The notes: a model not told the origin generated them from the sequence alone. 64,000 nt of DNA from Helopsaltes ochotensis (GCA_013400155.1 VXBM01000234.1:116735-180734); one strand, 5' to 3'. Positions 15,001-54,919 are shown, counted from the stretch's first letter. Translations and numbers: made by a program.

Positions 15001-17026
15001 AGTTGGACCTTCCCACAGCAATATAGACATAGACAGGATGCCCATAGCAATATATGGCTTGGTGCCAGGATTCAAGTTTGGATTTCACTGCTAGTCCTGG
15101 GGTTCCTTGGCTGCTGGGGTGATTGTGTGCTGCCCAGTCTGCAGCTGTTTCCTTGCTGGACCTCCTGTCTGCTTCTCCATGAGTCTGTGTCAGCTTGGCT
15201 GAAGAGACAAGTGGGCAGACAGGGTAAAGAGGGCAATGCAGCAGGATGCGTGCGTGGCAGGCTAGAATAGTGTGGCGAGTTGCTTCTTGACTGTCTTTTT
15301 GTCCCAGAAAACACTGTGAGATCAGCACAAGTCCCTGGACTCATTTGTACACGGAAATCATCTACTTACAGCACTTAGCAGCTCATACAGAGTGGGCTAC
15401 TGCCGAGTGTGGCCACCTTTAACAGGAGGAGGCAATGCTGAGACCCTCCCTTTTGTTATCAGTGATGAGCAGCAGGAGCTGGTGGGTGCTCCTCCCTGGG
15501 CGTGAGTGAGAGCAGGCACTGCCAGAAGAGATTAGAGCAGAACACTGACGAACCTCTGACTGCAGCCCTGGAAATCCAGCCTGAGCCTCTGGTTTGACTT
15601 CCCCTTTGCGTATTGCCTTGGCCATGGCTACAATGCAATGGGCTCATGTGGTTCCAGGCTAGTGACATTAATGCTTCGAGAGCAGGAGGACATCTGAGAA
15701 AAGGAACAGAAGAAGCCTCTACTCAAGGCCAGGAGAGGGAGTCATGAGAAACAATGTACTCTGAAACCAGGACAGAGGGAAAGAGAAAAATTTAGATTGT
15801 CAGCAGACCAGGGGAGATTTTTCCTGAAGGAGAAGAAAGGGGAGAAGAAGCACAGTCTGATGTGCTGTGCTATATTTTTGACTTTAGAAGGTCTTGGAGC
15901 ACTTAACAAAGTCCAGATCTGAGGTTTCTCTCTTGCAGAATTGCTGGCAGCAGCCTCCTGACACTTCACAGCTTGGATGTCTGCAAGTCTGTAGAGCATG
16001 TTGCCTGTGTATAGGATTTAGCAGCCACCTTAAGAGTGCAAGAGGTGTACAACAGCAAGTGAGGAAGCTTATTTTCTCCTCCAGAATATCTCCTTCCTGG
16101 AAAATTGATAGGAAGGCAAAGGAGAATGGAAAGAAACTCTGCAAACCCCAAATAAAAGACAACCAGCAGAGGCAATTTCTGCATCTGGAAGCATCTGCTG
16201 TATGTTCTGGGGCACACAGCGAGTGACTGTGTGCACGTGAGGCACGGCTGTGCGGAGCTTTGTGCTTGTTAGTGGGTGCTGAGAACTGTGCAACGCGTGT
16301 GTCTGTGGCTGGGTGAGTTGGGATGGTGCTGACTGGGATGTGTGTGTCTATCCTCTTCATGTGCACATCTACTTGTGTTCATGGGGTCTCTGCATTTCTT
16401 GCTGTCAGTGCTCCCTTTCGCTGAAATTCAGTAGATGGCAATGGCCCAGCCCATGTTTCCATTTCCTGGGGAGCAAATTGCCCTGAGCAATAGGCAGGCA
16501 GTCCCACCATGCAGCCTGACATCAGAAGCATAATATGACTGTGGATCTGCTTTTACTGTTTGAAGCGAGGTATTGCATCTTTTCTGGTGGAATGTGTGGT
16601 CAGATTGCTGGTCTCTGATGCCCTGCATCTGTCTGTGCATCTCTGGAAGGTACATGCTGAGCATGGGGAGCAAGAGGGCAGCACCTCTGACACACTCCAG
16701 CCTTGGCATGTTTTCCAAGGCCTGGGCCCCAGCATCCAGAGGGTCAGGAGGGAACCCCAACCTCTCTCCTCTGTGGCAGAAGTTACCTGTGAGTTGCCAG
16801 GCTCCTAGGCATATCTGTGGGGCTGCTTTTCCTCTGCTATTCCTGAGGTGATACTTGCAGCTCTGACCCCCTCCCTGTGCTTGGCAGCAGTCATTTGCTT
16901 TCCGGAGGTGGCTTGGTATTAAATATCCTGTCTGACACAATAATGGAGAGAAAATGAACAAATTCCATTAGCAGTTGGCGATCCCTGCAGGGTCCGCATT
17001 GGAGAGAGAACGGAGCCTGTATTTTT
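6097..17026. other. Non-coding stretch upstream of the first recognised ANK1 segment
   Basis: About 11 kb without a supportable exon on either strand. I looked for the known alternative ANK1 first exons: the erythroid one beginning MPYSVGF and the lysine/arginine-rich brain type ending RDRKKK. I saw neither. Scattered WGATAR motifs occur, but at a density that needs no explanation. Confidence 0.55.
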
Positions 17027-17032
17027 AGATAG
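17027..17032 (+). promoter_or_regulatory. ANK1: GATA motif upstream of the candidate ANK1 first exon
   Basis: AGATAG lies about 100 bases before the candidate start codon at 17,133. Mammalian erythroid ANK1 promoters use GATA-1, so the placement is suggestive. A six-base match alone is weak evidence. Confidence 0.25.
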
Positions 17033-17132
17033 AATGCAATGTAACTTACTGGCTCTCTCAAAGCTGGGGAGTAGGTAACCAAGGAGGGAGAGAGGGGACA
17101 CCAGGCTCAGGTTTCAGCCGAAGTGCCGGACT

Positions 17133-45940
<28,808 letters not shown>

Positions 45941-46631
45941 ATTTCACACACGTTATGACACATACCTGAGAAGAGAGGAGAGCAGAGAGTGGAGGGGAGC
46001 AAGGCTGGCTGTACATGTTTCTATAGGCTAATGGCATGATTTCTGTATGAGACATACTTACCGTCCTATCCGCATGACTGACTGACTGCAAGACGCATGA
46101 GCTACAGTACTTAAAACTGACGAGGGGCCTCCATCCCTGCCCCACTGCTGCCAGGAGCCCAGAGACAGCACCACACAACACGGGCATGCTCTCAGCTCCT
46201 TTGGGAGGCAAGAGCTGGAGTAGAAGAAAACGAGAGGGAGAGATTCCACCTCCGTGTCATTGTGTGTGTAGATGCATCCCCACGTCTGTGCTCCAGCTAC
46301 AAGACAAAAGCTGGGACAGCATGGCGCTGCTCACGATGGAAGGAGAGGTGCTTGGCCCCCCTGCAAATGCCTGTGCTGCCTCTGCTGGACTTGCTTCTCA
46401 TCCCTCTCTGTGAGTGTTGGGTTTTGGGGAGGGCAGCAGTGGCCAGAGGGTGCAAGGGGAGGCTGCAGGGAGCACAGATGCCCTGGGCCGAGGGACTGGT
46501 GCAGGGCTGCCTCTCCTCTCCCCAGCACGTGCAAAGTCTCCCGCCAGGGCAGAGCTCTGGGCTGAGCACTGAGCTCATTGCTTATGTTGAAAGTGTAAAC
46601 TGTACAGCAATCAGCCTTGTGTATATGAACC

Positions 46632-46637
46632 AATAAA
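46632..46637 (+). terminator. ANK1: Proximal ANK1 poly(A) signal
   Basis: AATAAA about 690 bases after the stop codon, with TGTA-type motifs just upstream. It would give a short 3' UTR. Confidence 0.6.
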
Positions 46638-48124
46638 TACTATGCAAACCCCTAGGGACACTCTAGCAGTACATACAAAGCACTAACAGCTCTGCTCTCA
46701 AATACCTCTTCAGGCTGCAGGATGGGCAAAGCCTTTGGAATATGTGAGCAGCTCTGATGAATGGAGCAGGAAGGCTATAGGAGTGGGAGGGCAGCAGCCC
46801 ACCCCTGTCCTGTGCCCCTCTGCTTGAGCCTGGTCCCTTCCTGGCCTGAAGAGGAGGGGCTAGAGGTGCCCATGTCCAGCCTCAGTTTGTGTTGGCTCCA
46901 GCTGGGTTGAAGCTATAGGCCTGCATTGAGGTGCTTGGGGCCCAGGGAGGATGTGCAGTGAGAGAGAGCAGGAGGTGCATGTGCCACACATGGGGTTGTG
47001 CCTAGCTCTACTCAGCACAATATCCGCTCAGGAGATGAGCCAGGATGAGCTAGCAATAGCAAACAGCCGTGCAATAGGCACCCCAGGCAAGGGCTTTGCA
47101 GGGACCCTGGCCTCCCTGCAAGGGGGGTTTATAGCCCTGGATACTGACCCTCATGGGACCAATCCCAGAGACAAGGAGTGCTGCTGCCCCAGTAGCTGCA
47201 TTTTCTCCAGGTGAAATCTGCTGTGGCAGCAGCCTGATCCCTGGGGGCTGGGGCAGCCTCAGGGCTGTTGCTCTATTAGAAGAGCAACGCTGGGCAGAGC
47301 TGCCTGGGTATCTCAGAGTCGGGCAGTAGATTGAACCTGTTGTAGTACTTGACCCCAGGAGCGCAGGGTGCAGGTAGTGGCACTTGGTCCCAGGTCCCTG
47401 ACCCTGTCCCTGACCTAACTGATGTGGAGACCTGGCCTTTGTAGCACAGTGATGTGGGGACCCCCTGCTCTTTCTCCTGGAAGTGGCCATGGACCTGCTT
47501 TGCAGAACAGTTTGTTCTCTGTGGCCGGGTGCAGAACAAGCGCACCTCCAGCTTCAGGCCATGTGGCCTTGGCAGGGCAGCCCTGCCTTTCAGTGGGTGC
47601 ACATCTGCTGGGAGAGCCCCTGGTTGCCTTGTACCCGAGAAGAAGCCTCGCTGCAGCGAAGCGACTGACCCAGCTTAGTCTTGGAGAGCAAAGCAGTCCC
47701 CTCCCCACCCCAAAGTTGAGCCATATAGGCACAGACTCTCCATACATGACCCTTGCTGCGTACAATAACCTCCCTAGACCCACTGCAACAGCTGACTCCG
47801 TAGCATCACCCTAGAGTTGTGTGTGGGTCCAGTGCTTTGGCCTTGTGTATGCCATAGGGAATGTGCTGTGCTGCAACCGTGCCAGGCACCTGCAGTGACA
47901 TTGCTTCGCGCTCAGATTGCTTGTAGGGCTGGTAGGGGGAGGCTGCACCCAACATTGAGCCTAGAGAATGCTGCAGTCTGCACACTAGAAGCTTTTTAGA
48001 AGTTTTAAAAATTACTTTTATTTTCTTTTTTTAATTGTTATGGAAACAAGCCTTTTGGATCTCCCTGTCTTAGGCCCTGATGTATAGATCATTTCCCTGT
48101 ACACCAGCTATCAGATTATGAATT

Positions 48125-48138
48125 AATAAATAAATAAA
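48125..48138 (+). terminator. ANK1: Distal ANK1 poly(A) signal cluster
   Basis: Three overlapping AATAAA hexamers, four bases apart, followed by a GT/CT-rich stretch. Their place at the end of the AT-rich block and right before the CpG island suggests the main transcript end. Confidence 0.7.
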
Positions 48139-48494
48139 CACAGTGTCTCGTCTCTCCTTTTCCGAAGGTGGGGAAGATGGAGATCCCGGGGGCGGGTCTC
48201 CTCTTGCCGGGAGGGAGGGGGCGGCCCTGGGAGTGGCGTCTTCTTGTGCTGTGCCGTTCCTGGGGGAGTTGAAGGGAGCCGGAACGTGCGCACCCTCGAC
48301 GGGCTGCGGGGGCCGCCCCTGGGGTGGGCTAGGGCGGAAGCGTCCGTGCAGCCGGTGCACGGATACCCCCAGCACTGCGGGGGCTGTCCCGGGGGCAGCG
48401 GCGCTACTGAGTCCCCGCCCGAGAGGCCCCGCCGAGAGCACCGGCCCGACCGGCGCTGTCCAGCGTCCGCGCCTCCCCGCGCTCCGGCCCTGAA

Positions 48495-48648
48495 TCCCGT
48501 CCCTTCGCATCCCATCCCGTCCCGTCCCATCCCGACCCATCCACGTGTCGTGTCGTGTCCTGTCTTGTCCTGTCTTGTCCTGTCCTGTCCTGTCCTGTCC
48601 TGTCCTGTCTTGTCCTGTCCTGTCCCGTCCCGTCCCGTCCCTCCCGCC
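48495..48648. repeat. Imperfect (TGTCC/TCCCG)n pentanucleotide array
   Basis: About 150 bases of five-base units drifting from CCCAT/CCCGT through TGTCG to TGTCC, with TGTCT variants, and back to CCCGT. It explains the long low-complexity reading frames seen here on both strands. Confidence 0.9.
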
Positions 48649-48682
48649 GCCGCTGTTCAAAGCGCAATTTGTCTGGGCCGGA

Positions 48683-48775
48683 CCAATCGCGCGCTGCCTC
48701 TGAGGCGCAGCCAATGGCGGCCGCGGCCGCCGAGGCCTGGCCAATAGGCGCGCGGCGCGCAGCCCCCTGGCCAAT
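48683..48775 (+). promoter_or_regulatory. NKX6-3: Array of four CCAAT boxes
   Basis: CCAAT occurs at 48,683, 48,711, 48,741 and 48,771, all on the + strand and 28-30 bases apart, in a GC-rich setting. NF-Y binds CCAAT, and multiple boxes near this spacing mark NF-Y-driven promoters, especially of cell-cycle genes. Seen directly; the binding protein is inferred. Confidence 0.7.
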
Positions 48776-49049
48776 GGGTGCGCGATATTCTAATGGACCT
48801 CGTCTTTATCAGAGAAATGTTGGCGCTGCCCAAGCCCAAGTTGAGGGTCCGGGGCCGGAGGCACTGCGAGGTCACCGGGCGCTTCCCGGGCTGCCCGCGG
48901 CCCCGGCCCCCGCCGGGATCGCAGTGCCGGCCAGGCGCCCACGGGCCCGGGCGAACCCTGGGGCTCTGTACCCCCCAGACCATTGGTAATGGGCCAGTCA
49001 TCGCACCTCCGAGGTTCCGGGCTCTGAGGGCCGCCAGGGTGCTAGAGCC

Positions 49050-49431
49050 ATGGATGCCAACCTGCCAGGCACCTTTCTGCTCAACGGTCCTTCGCTGGGC
49101 CCCTTCCCCGAGGCCAAGGCGTCTGTTTGCCAGTACTCCGTGCAGAGCTCCTTCTACAAGCTGGGACCCCCCGGACTGGGTGCCCAGCTGGCTGCTGGCA
49201 CCCCCCACGGCATCTCCGACATCCTGGGCCGGCCAGCGGCGACACCGAACAGCAGTCTCCTCCCTGGCTACCCCCACGCCGGCGGATTTAACGGACTGAG
49301 CTCCCCGGGCGTCTATTACGGGCCTCAGGTGGGAGCCCTCCCCAAGGCTGGTGGCGAGTACCTGCCGCGGGCACGGAGCTGCTGGGCGGAGGCGGCCCCG
49401 GAGTGGCGGGGCGGCCGGCAGTGCGGCGGCC
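49050..49431 (+). CDS. NKX6-3: NKX6-3 exon 1
   Basis: 127 codons plus one base, from MDANLPGTFLLNG to RGGRQCGG, with donor GTAAGT. It holds the CQYSVQSSFYKL block and the TN motif. Confidence 0.93.
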
Positions 49432-50915
49432 GTAAGTACCGTGGGCTCGGAGCGGCTCGGTGGTGGGTGGTTGGGTGCCGCAGGTGACGGGCACTTTGCG
49501 GAGTCTTGACCCATCGGCACTAGGGCAAGGGCAGGCTGTGTCTTCTCCATTGCCCTGCACGAGGCACAACTGGTTGGCCAGCAGGCTATCCCAGGACAGT
49601 GGGAAAGATCCCAGTGCCAAAGCTACTGGACCTCAAACTTCACAGAACTTTTGACTCAAGGGCAGGGGCAGCCTTAATGATAGATATTATATTCTTTGCC
49701 CCTAGGCAGCCACAGCTGGCCCTAAGAACAGGCAGAGTCCTCTGACTCACAAGATCTCCCTGTCTCTCTGCCGGCCTCACTGTGGGTCAGTGCCTGTTTT
49801 AGTTCACGGCAGACAGGCAGGATGGCCAGCCCCAGGCTGCCTTCCGGGTGGAGAGCTGTCAGAGGAATTGCAGAGCCTGTTGCTGCTGTCCCAGAGGGTA
49901 GGTGAGATGAGTGTATCCACTGTCCTGTGGGAAGCCCCAGGAGGCAGGGTGCAGCTGCTCAGAACCTGTAGCTCTGGTCACCTTCACCCCTTTGCAGGTG
50001 ATGATTTTAGAGCAGATGGGTTAGGCAGTTTGGCCATCTGCTCCTGGCACAGCTATGAGCCAATGACCAGCTATGCCTGTCTTCTGTCATGCGTCCTGCA
50101 AGGTGTGGGACATGGGGGCACGGTGTTCCCAGCGCTGCATGGCTCTGGGGTCAAGCACAGTTGACAGTGACCCTTACCCTCTCATCACAACCACTTAGCA
50201 CTGTCCTTGATCAGGTGGTGCCTAGCCTGGCTCTGGCTCTGCGGGACCTGCACACTGGGCAGCTCAGCCCTTCTGGGATGGGGCTGAAGCCCTGAAGTAG
50301 GAATACAGTTTTAATTTGGAGGGGAGCAGGTGTGGAGGGACTCTTCGGTCACTGAGGGCTGGTGAGTGTGGACAAGGGGAGAGCTGTCCAGAATCGTGGG
50401 CTGCCAAGAGCTCACCTACTTCTCTCTTCTTCTCCCATAGCCCCTGCTCACTTGACTGACAGCATCAACAAGAAGAAGCACACGCGCCCAACCTTCACGG
50501 GACACCAGATCTTTGCTCTGGAGAAGACTTTTGAGCAGACCAAGTACCTGGCGGGTCCGGAAAGAGCACGGCTGGCCTATTCTCTTGGCATGACTGAGTC
50601 TCAGGTGAAGGTGAGTTGGTCCCTATGTGGCATGGGGTGCGCAGCATGTTGGCTGCTAACTGAGTTGGGCCCATGGGGCAACAGGTCTGGTTCCAGAACC
50701 GACGGACCAAATGGAGGAAGAAGAGTGCCCTGGAGCCCTCCTCATCCTCGCAGCGGGCGGGGGGCTCTGGCGGAGAGCGGGCGGCCTCTGAGACTGAGGA
50801 CGATGAGTACAACAAGCCCCTGGACCCAGACTCAGATGATGAGAAGATCCGGCTGCTGCTGAGGAAGCACCGTGCGGCCTTCTCAATGCTGGGCTTGGGC
50901 ACGCACAGCGGCTGA
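49050..50915 (+). CDS. NKX6-3: NKX6-3, NK6 homeobox 3 transcription factor
   Basis: A nuclear homeodomain repressor/activator of the NKX6 family, expressed in stomach and duodenum and in parts of the hindbrain of mammals. Exons 49,050-49,431, 50,441-50,610 and 50,685-50,915 join to 260 residues (human about 265). Residues 53-62, HGISDILGRP, form the TN/eh1-like corepressor motif. Residues 139-198 are the homeodomain, with TRPTF near its start and VWFQNRRTKWRKK in helix 3 (Gln50, Asn51). The acidic C-terminus carries EDDEYNKPLDPDSDDEK, shared with human. The ATG sits in a near-perfect Kozak context. The last intron is only 74 bases. Coding starts 0.9 kb after the ANK1 poly(A) cluster on the same strand. 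Confidence 0.95.
49432..50440 (+). other. NKX6-3: NKX6-3 intron 1
   Basis: 1.0 kb, from GTAAGT to TCTCCCATAG. No other feature seen. Confidence 0.8.
50441..50610 (+). CDS. NKX6-3: NKX6-3 exon 2
   Basis: 170 bases encoding most of the homeodomain, including HTRPTFTGHQIFALEKTFEQ and GMTESQVK. Donor GTGAGT. Confidence 0.96.
50685..50915 (+). CDS. NKX6-3: NKX6-3 exon 3
   Basis: 76 codons and TGA. Starts with homeodomain helix 3 (VWFQNRRTKWRKK), then a Ser/Gly-rich spacer and the acidic tail; ends LGTHSG. Confidence 0.96.
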   Translation, partial: VWFQNRRTKWRKKSALEPSSSSQRAGGSGGERAASETEDDEYNKPLDPDSDDEKIRLLLRKHRAAFSMLGLGTHSG

Positions 50916-51115
50916 GCACCAGCACAGTCCGCCCCTCTGGGCTGGGGGATGATTGGCCCAGCCACCTGTATCCTGCTGGGGGATGATTCCCATCACCAGC
51001 AGGTGCCTGGATGCTGGGATGGGGTGGCTGACAGCTGGATGGGGAGCATGGCTTGCAGGGCTGGGAGCAGCACTTGTGGTAGTGTCAGGTGCAGCCATGT
51101 TATCGGCATTGATTA

Positions 51116-51121
51116 AATAAA
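51116..51121 (+). terminator. NKX6-3: NKX6-3 poly(A) signal
   Basis: AATAAA 200 bases after the stop codon, followed by a GT-rich stretch (TTTTTTCGTGGGCATGTGGTT region). This gives a short 3' UTR of about 220 bases. Confidence 0.75.
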
Positions 51122-51798
51122 GGTCCCAGTCAAGTCCCAGCACTTTTTTCGTGGGCATGTGGTTGAGGGTGGCCTTGTGAGGCTGGGCCAGAGGAGGGTT
51201 GGGAATAGGATGTATGGGGCAGGGTCTGCATGCCAAGCAGGGGAAGTGTCCATGCTGTGGTCCTGCATGTGGGGCAGGGAGTGCCCTGGAGATTTTTCCT
51301 AGGTTTTTCTCTGTTTTGGGTGTGTACCAGCAGCAAGAGCTGCTGGTTCAAAAGTCACTCATTGGGGCCACTTATTGGAAGCTCTTAGCAGCAAATAAAT
51401 ATCATTTATCTTAACGGTGTGAGTGAGAGCCCATTCACCTGTCGGGGCTGCAGGATTGATGTGGCATCAATAGCCCCGGTGTGTTTGCCTGCCAACCTGT
51501 TGGGTCTCCCCCTGCTCTATATGCTGCACCCCTGTGCAATGGGAGCTACATGTGTGTGTGCACATGGGTCTACACACCCCCTGTTCTGGCTCCCCATGGC
51601 TCACCAGTGGCATGCCAGCTGTGGGTGCTGCAAAGGGCCAGCTGTCCTTACCTGCTTAGGACACCAAAGGAGCTCCAGCTGACAGAGGCACAGCACTGAA
51701 GGCCAGGCAAGCTTGGCAGTTGTTCAGCCAAGAGCCAACTAAGTGCCAGCCAGCTGTGAGCAAACACGTGGGCTGTGTCTTGGAAGGAAATCAATAGC

Positions 51799-51822
51799 AG
51801 ATAAGGTGCTGTCAGCCTATCA
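51799..51822. promoter_or_regulatory. Inverted pair of GATA motifs
   Basis: AGATAA at 51,799 and CTATCA (TGATAG on the other strand) at 51,817. GATA4/6 act in stomach, where NKX6-3 is expressed, and GATA1 drives ANK1, so either could be the user. Motif-level evidence only. Confidence 0.3.
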
Positions 51823-52430
51823 GGCACTGATTAGCAACATGGCACAGGCATGGAAGGGGTAGGAATGGGGCTGGTGAAGGGGTGCCCCTCCCTGCAGCTG
51901 CAGGCAGTACCTGCAACAAGCTGGTGCCCAAGTCCATGCCTGTGACAGCTGAAGCTGTCCCGAACCACTGGGACCTTGCAGTGGCCCTGAGCACCAGCCT
52001 TGTGTGGGGCTGCAGATGATCACTGTACAACCTGCCAAGGCCCATAGTTGGCTTAAAGCCCTCTAAAGTGCTCACTGGGCTGTGGGCACTTTGCAAGGAG
52101 ACCTGACTGTTCAGTGCCACTTTTCCAGCACTTAGGGGACTACTATCCCCGCATAGGTCCCTCTCCAGCCCCTGCAGTGAGCACAGAGATTGTAATGCTT
52201 CCCCCTCAGCCATGCAGCCCCTCCACTGCCTCCATGGGACAAATACTGGGCCAGGACAGAGCTAATGGACCTTTTTCAAGGATGTGGGATGGCAGGTCCC
52301 ATGGAACCATGGTGCAAGGGGCTGGTGGCCGGGCCAGAAAAAACACATCACTTTGGACAGAGCCAGCACCCAGTGGGAGCAGCTTCCACATGGTGGGAGA
52401 AGTGAGGGGATGCTGGTGGGATATTTTTTT

Positions 52431-52585
52431 AACATTTTCTAAGCTGCCCAGCTTGGCTGACAATTTTTAATGTACTAACTGCCTGGTCCAGTGAGCTGAT
52501 TAATTGGTGCTGTGGAGATCAATACAAAACAGAAAATTAAAACAATTTTAAAGTGATTAAGTAGTTTAACACCTGTCTGATGCCA
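52431..52585. promoter_or_regulatory. AT-rich block A, candidate enhancer
   Basis: Contains TTTTTAATG, TGATTAATTGG, several TTAAA/AATTT runs and GTGATTAAG: many TAAT/ATTA homeodomain cores within 150 bases, inside a GC-rich flank. No coding or repeat explanation seen. Confidence 0.35.
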
Positions 52586-53020
52586 CGTCAGGGCTGGGAG
52601 ACAAATAAAGCAGGTGGCAAAGGCCCTGCTGTAGCCAGGGAGAGTGACAAATGGCTGCTGCAGCCTGGCTGCCCTGTGCATCCCCACATTGAGACAGGAC
52701 CCCAAGCAGAGCTGATCCATGCAGGGCCCCAGCCTGGTAGCCAGGACTGACCCCTTCTCCTCCCTATGCTGCCCACTGTGGGTCCCACTGGCCACTTGCT
52801 GCTGCAGCAGAGGGGTGCCCCATCAGTGCTGGGGTCTCGACAGGATTAGGTGGCAGTGAGCACTAGCTCTGCCCACCCTGTGCCTGGTGCCAGGCAGCCT
52901 CAGGCCATGTGGGCAGAGCCGGCAGCCAGCTGCGCCGGGGGTGCGAGCACAGGCAGGCCAGCCTGGCAGGCAGATGGATAGCAGCTCCGCTTCAATTCTG
53001 CATCCCTTTTCTCCCAGACA

Positions 53021-53190
53021 AACCCCGTCGGATTTTCATAAATCAAAGCGCCACACTGTTTAATAAAAATTTATTGACTTACAAGTGATTATTTATCAAA
53101 AGGCCATTAATAGCAGCTCCGGGAATGATGTGCTACTGGGTGGTGCGTGGAGACTAATAGCAAATCAATTCCAGCATCTGGGCAGAATGC
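53021..53190. promoter_or_regulatory. AT-rich block B, candidate enhancer
   Basis: Contains TTTCATAAATC, a TCF/LEF-type ATCAAAG at 53,042, TTTAATAAAAATTTATTGAC, ATTTATCAAA and CCATTAATAG. Dense CDX/HOX-like and homeodomain cores suggest a conserved non-coding element. Confidence 0.4.
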
Positions 53191-53274
53191 ATATGAGGGC
53201 TCCTGGCCCCAGTGGGGTGCACGGCTGCTGCAGCCGGAGCCAGCAGCCCCTACCCCATGGGCCGCCCAGTGCTC

Positions 53275-53380
53275 CCCCCCAGTTATTTATTGCTTACAAA
53301 TGAAATGATCGATACTTTTAATCTAGAGCTAAATTTATTAACTTTCTCATCGGAGAGAGACATATTGACTGGGGGCATGG
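53275..53380. promoter_or_regulatory. AT-rich block C, candidate enhancer
   Basis: Contains TTATTTATTGC, the Onecut/CUX-like ATCGAT at 53,308, TTTTAATC, AAATTTATTAAC and ACATATTGAC. Same character as block B, 100 bases further on; the two may form one element. Confidence 0.4.
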
Positions 53381-54919
53381 GGTGGGAGAACCAAGGAAAG
53401 ATGGATGTGTGCCTCCTAACCTGTCCAGCCAGCTCCTTGCCTGCTGTGGAGCATCCTGAACGCTGCTGGGGATGGTCTCCAAGCACAGCAGGGCGGCTGG
53501 ACTTCCCACAAAGCTAAGGAGGGTTCTGTACATCACCACCATGTCAGGGACAGGGGACCCAGCTTCAGGCAGGAGACTTGTGGCCACCTGCAGCTGGGTC
53601 CAAGCGTCTGAGGACATGGCAAAAGGGTGGGGGAGGCCTGTGGCCTTCAGCAGTGCCTGAAGGGAACGTCCGTCCCCCTCCAAGAGAGGAGAGCTCTGGG
53701 AGCACAGCCCTTGATAGGGCTCAGGAGCAGCTGCTGAACAGGGAGAAATGAAGCAGAGCCTGGAGACCCAGTGATCAGCAGGCAGCAATGTCCATATCCC
53801 TAGCAGTTGTGTCCCCAGCTGCAGCTCAGCACATGGGGAAGGGCCACCCACAGTACCCAGTGAGAACAGCACTGCCCCAGCAAGCCATGGCTCACTGTGG
53901 CTCCCTCCAGGGCTCACCAGACCACCGCATGGTGCAGAGGTCTTCTCCAAATGGCCCCTGAGCTTGCAGCCAGAGCAGCAAAGTTCCATCAAGCAAATAA
54001 AAAAGTGCAGGAAAATTCAGATTTAAGGCCACTTACACAGAACAGCTGTCCTCACCTGACATAGCAGATGTCATCCCCAACAAACAACACTTGAGGTACA
54101 CGGGAGGCACTTAAGTAACTGCCTTCTCCAGAGCACTAGAAAACGCAAGCAAGCTTCAGCAGGGAGCAGTGAAACAGCTCTTGTAAGAGCAGAGAGGCCA
54201 ATGTAAGTGCTCAAGTTTGTCGGAATGTAAGGAAAATGGGAAAGTACAGGGGACAAATGCTCAAATGCACGTTGTTTTACTGAATAGTTGACTTGCAGAG
54301 CAGAAGGGGGCACCATCCCCACCACCAATTTCAGTTTTCTTGCAGTAAGTTGGTACTATCCATGTGTGTGCCAGACAAGGTCAGATGCCACTGTTCTCCT
54401 CAGGAGACACTTGAAAAGGGATTTGCTGCCCTACCCATGAAGCCTTGGGCTCTGCTACACACCCTAGGCTCCCACTATAGCACGTACGGATTCCTCAGGA
54501 ACCCCACCTGCCACTCCAGTGACACCTGGCACCCTGCAGCATCAGTGAACAGAGGGAAGTTTCCAAGGAGTATGATCCTTACTGCATCAGGAGCAGCAAA
54601 GAGGCTTTTACTCAGACACTGTAGAAACAAGAGTCTGGGTCAAGCTGACAGGAAGGTGGCAAAAGAAAAAAGATTTCTCCTGGAAGTGGATCTGGAAATG
54701 GCCTGAGAGGCTACATTCTATCCCTAAAGGGTTTATGTCTCACACATGCGGGGCACAGGCTCATGAGGATTCCCTTGGCTGTCAAGGCAGCCAACTTCAG
54801 CACAGCTCACCAGCTTTTGTGCTGTGGGAGACTTGTGACTGACAGACATGCACATCACACCAGTCCTTCCCTGGGGCTGGACACACCAGATGGAAGCACA
54901 TGACACCATAAGAGTTTCA

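Larger units (their letters stand above)
45941..48150 (+). other. ANK1: ANK1 3' UTR
   Basis: About 2.2 kb without coding potential, comparable to the long 3' UTR I recall for human ANK1. The distal end is AT-rich (48,000-48,140) in contrast to the CpG island that follows. Two poly(A) regions are listed separately. The exact end is inferred. Confidence 0.65.
48150..49470. promoter_or_regulatory. NKX6-3: CpG island and promoter of NKX6-3
   Basis: Very GC- and CpG-rich from just past the ANK1 poly(A) cluster through NKX6-3 exon 1. It contains a pentanucleotide array and four CCAAT boxes. No TATA box is clear. The transcription start is probably between 48,780 and 49,040. Confidence 0.75.
51150..54900. 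other. Intergenic region between convergent NKX6-3 and GPAT4
   Basis: About 3.7 kb with no supported gene. It contains a GATA pair near 51,800 and three AT-rich blocks that contrast with the GC-rich surroundings, listed separately. Confidence 0.7.

Noticed and set aside
48070..48774. 234-codon frame on the - strand and its partners on the + strand in the NKX6-3 promoter
   Set aside because: They are arginine/glycine/threonine-rich translations of the pentanucleotide array and CpG island, with no homology or splice context.
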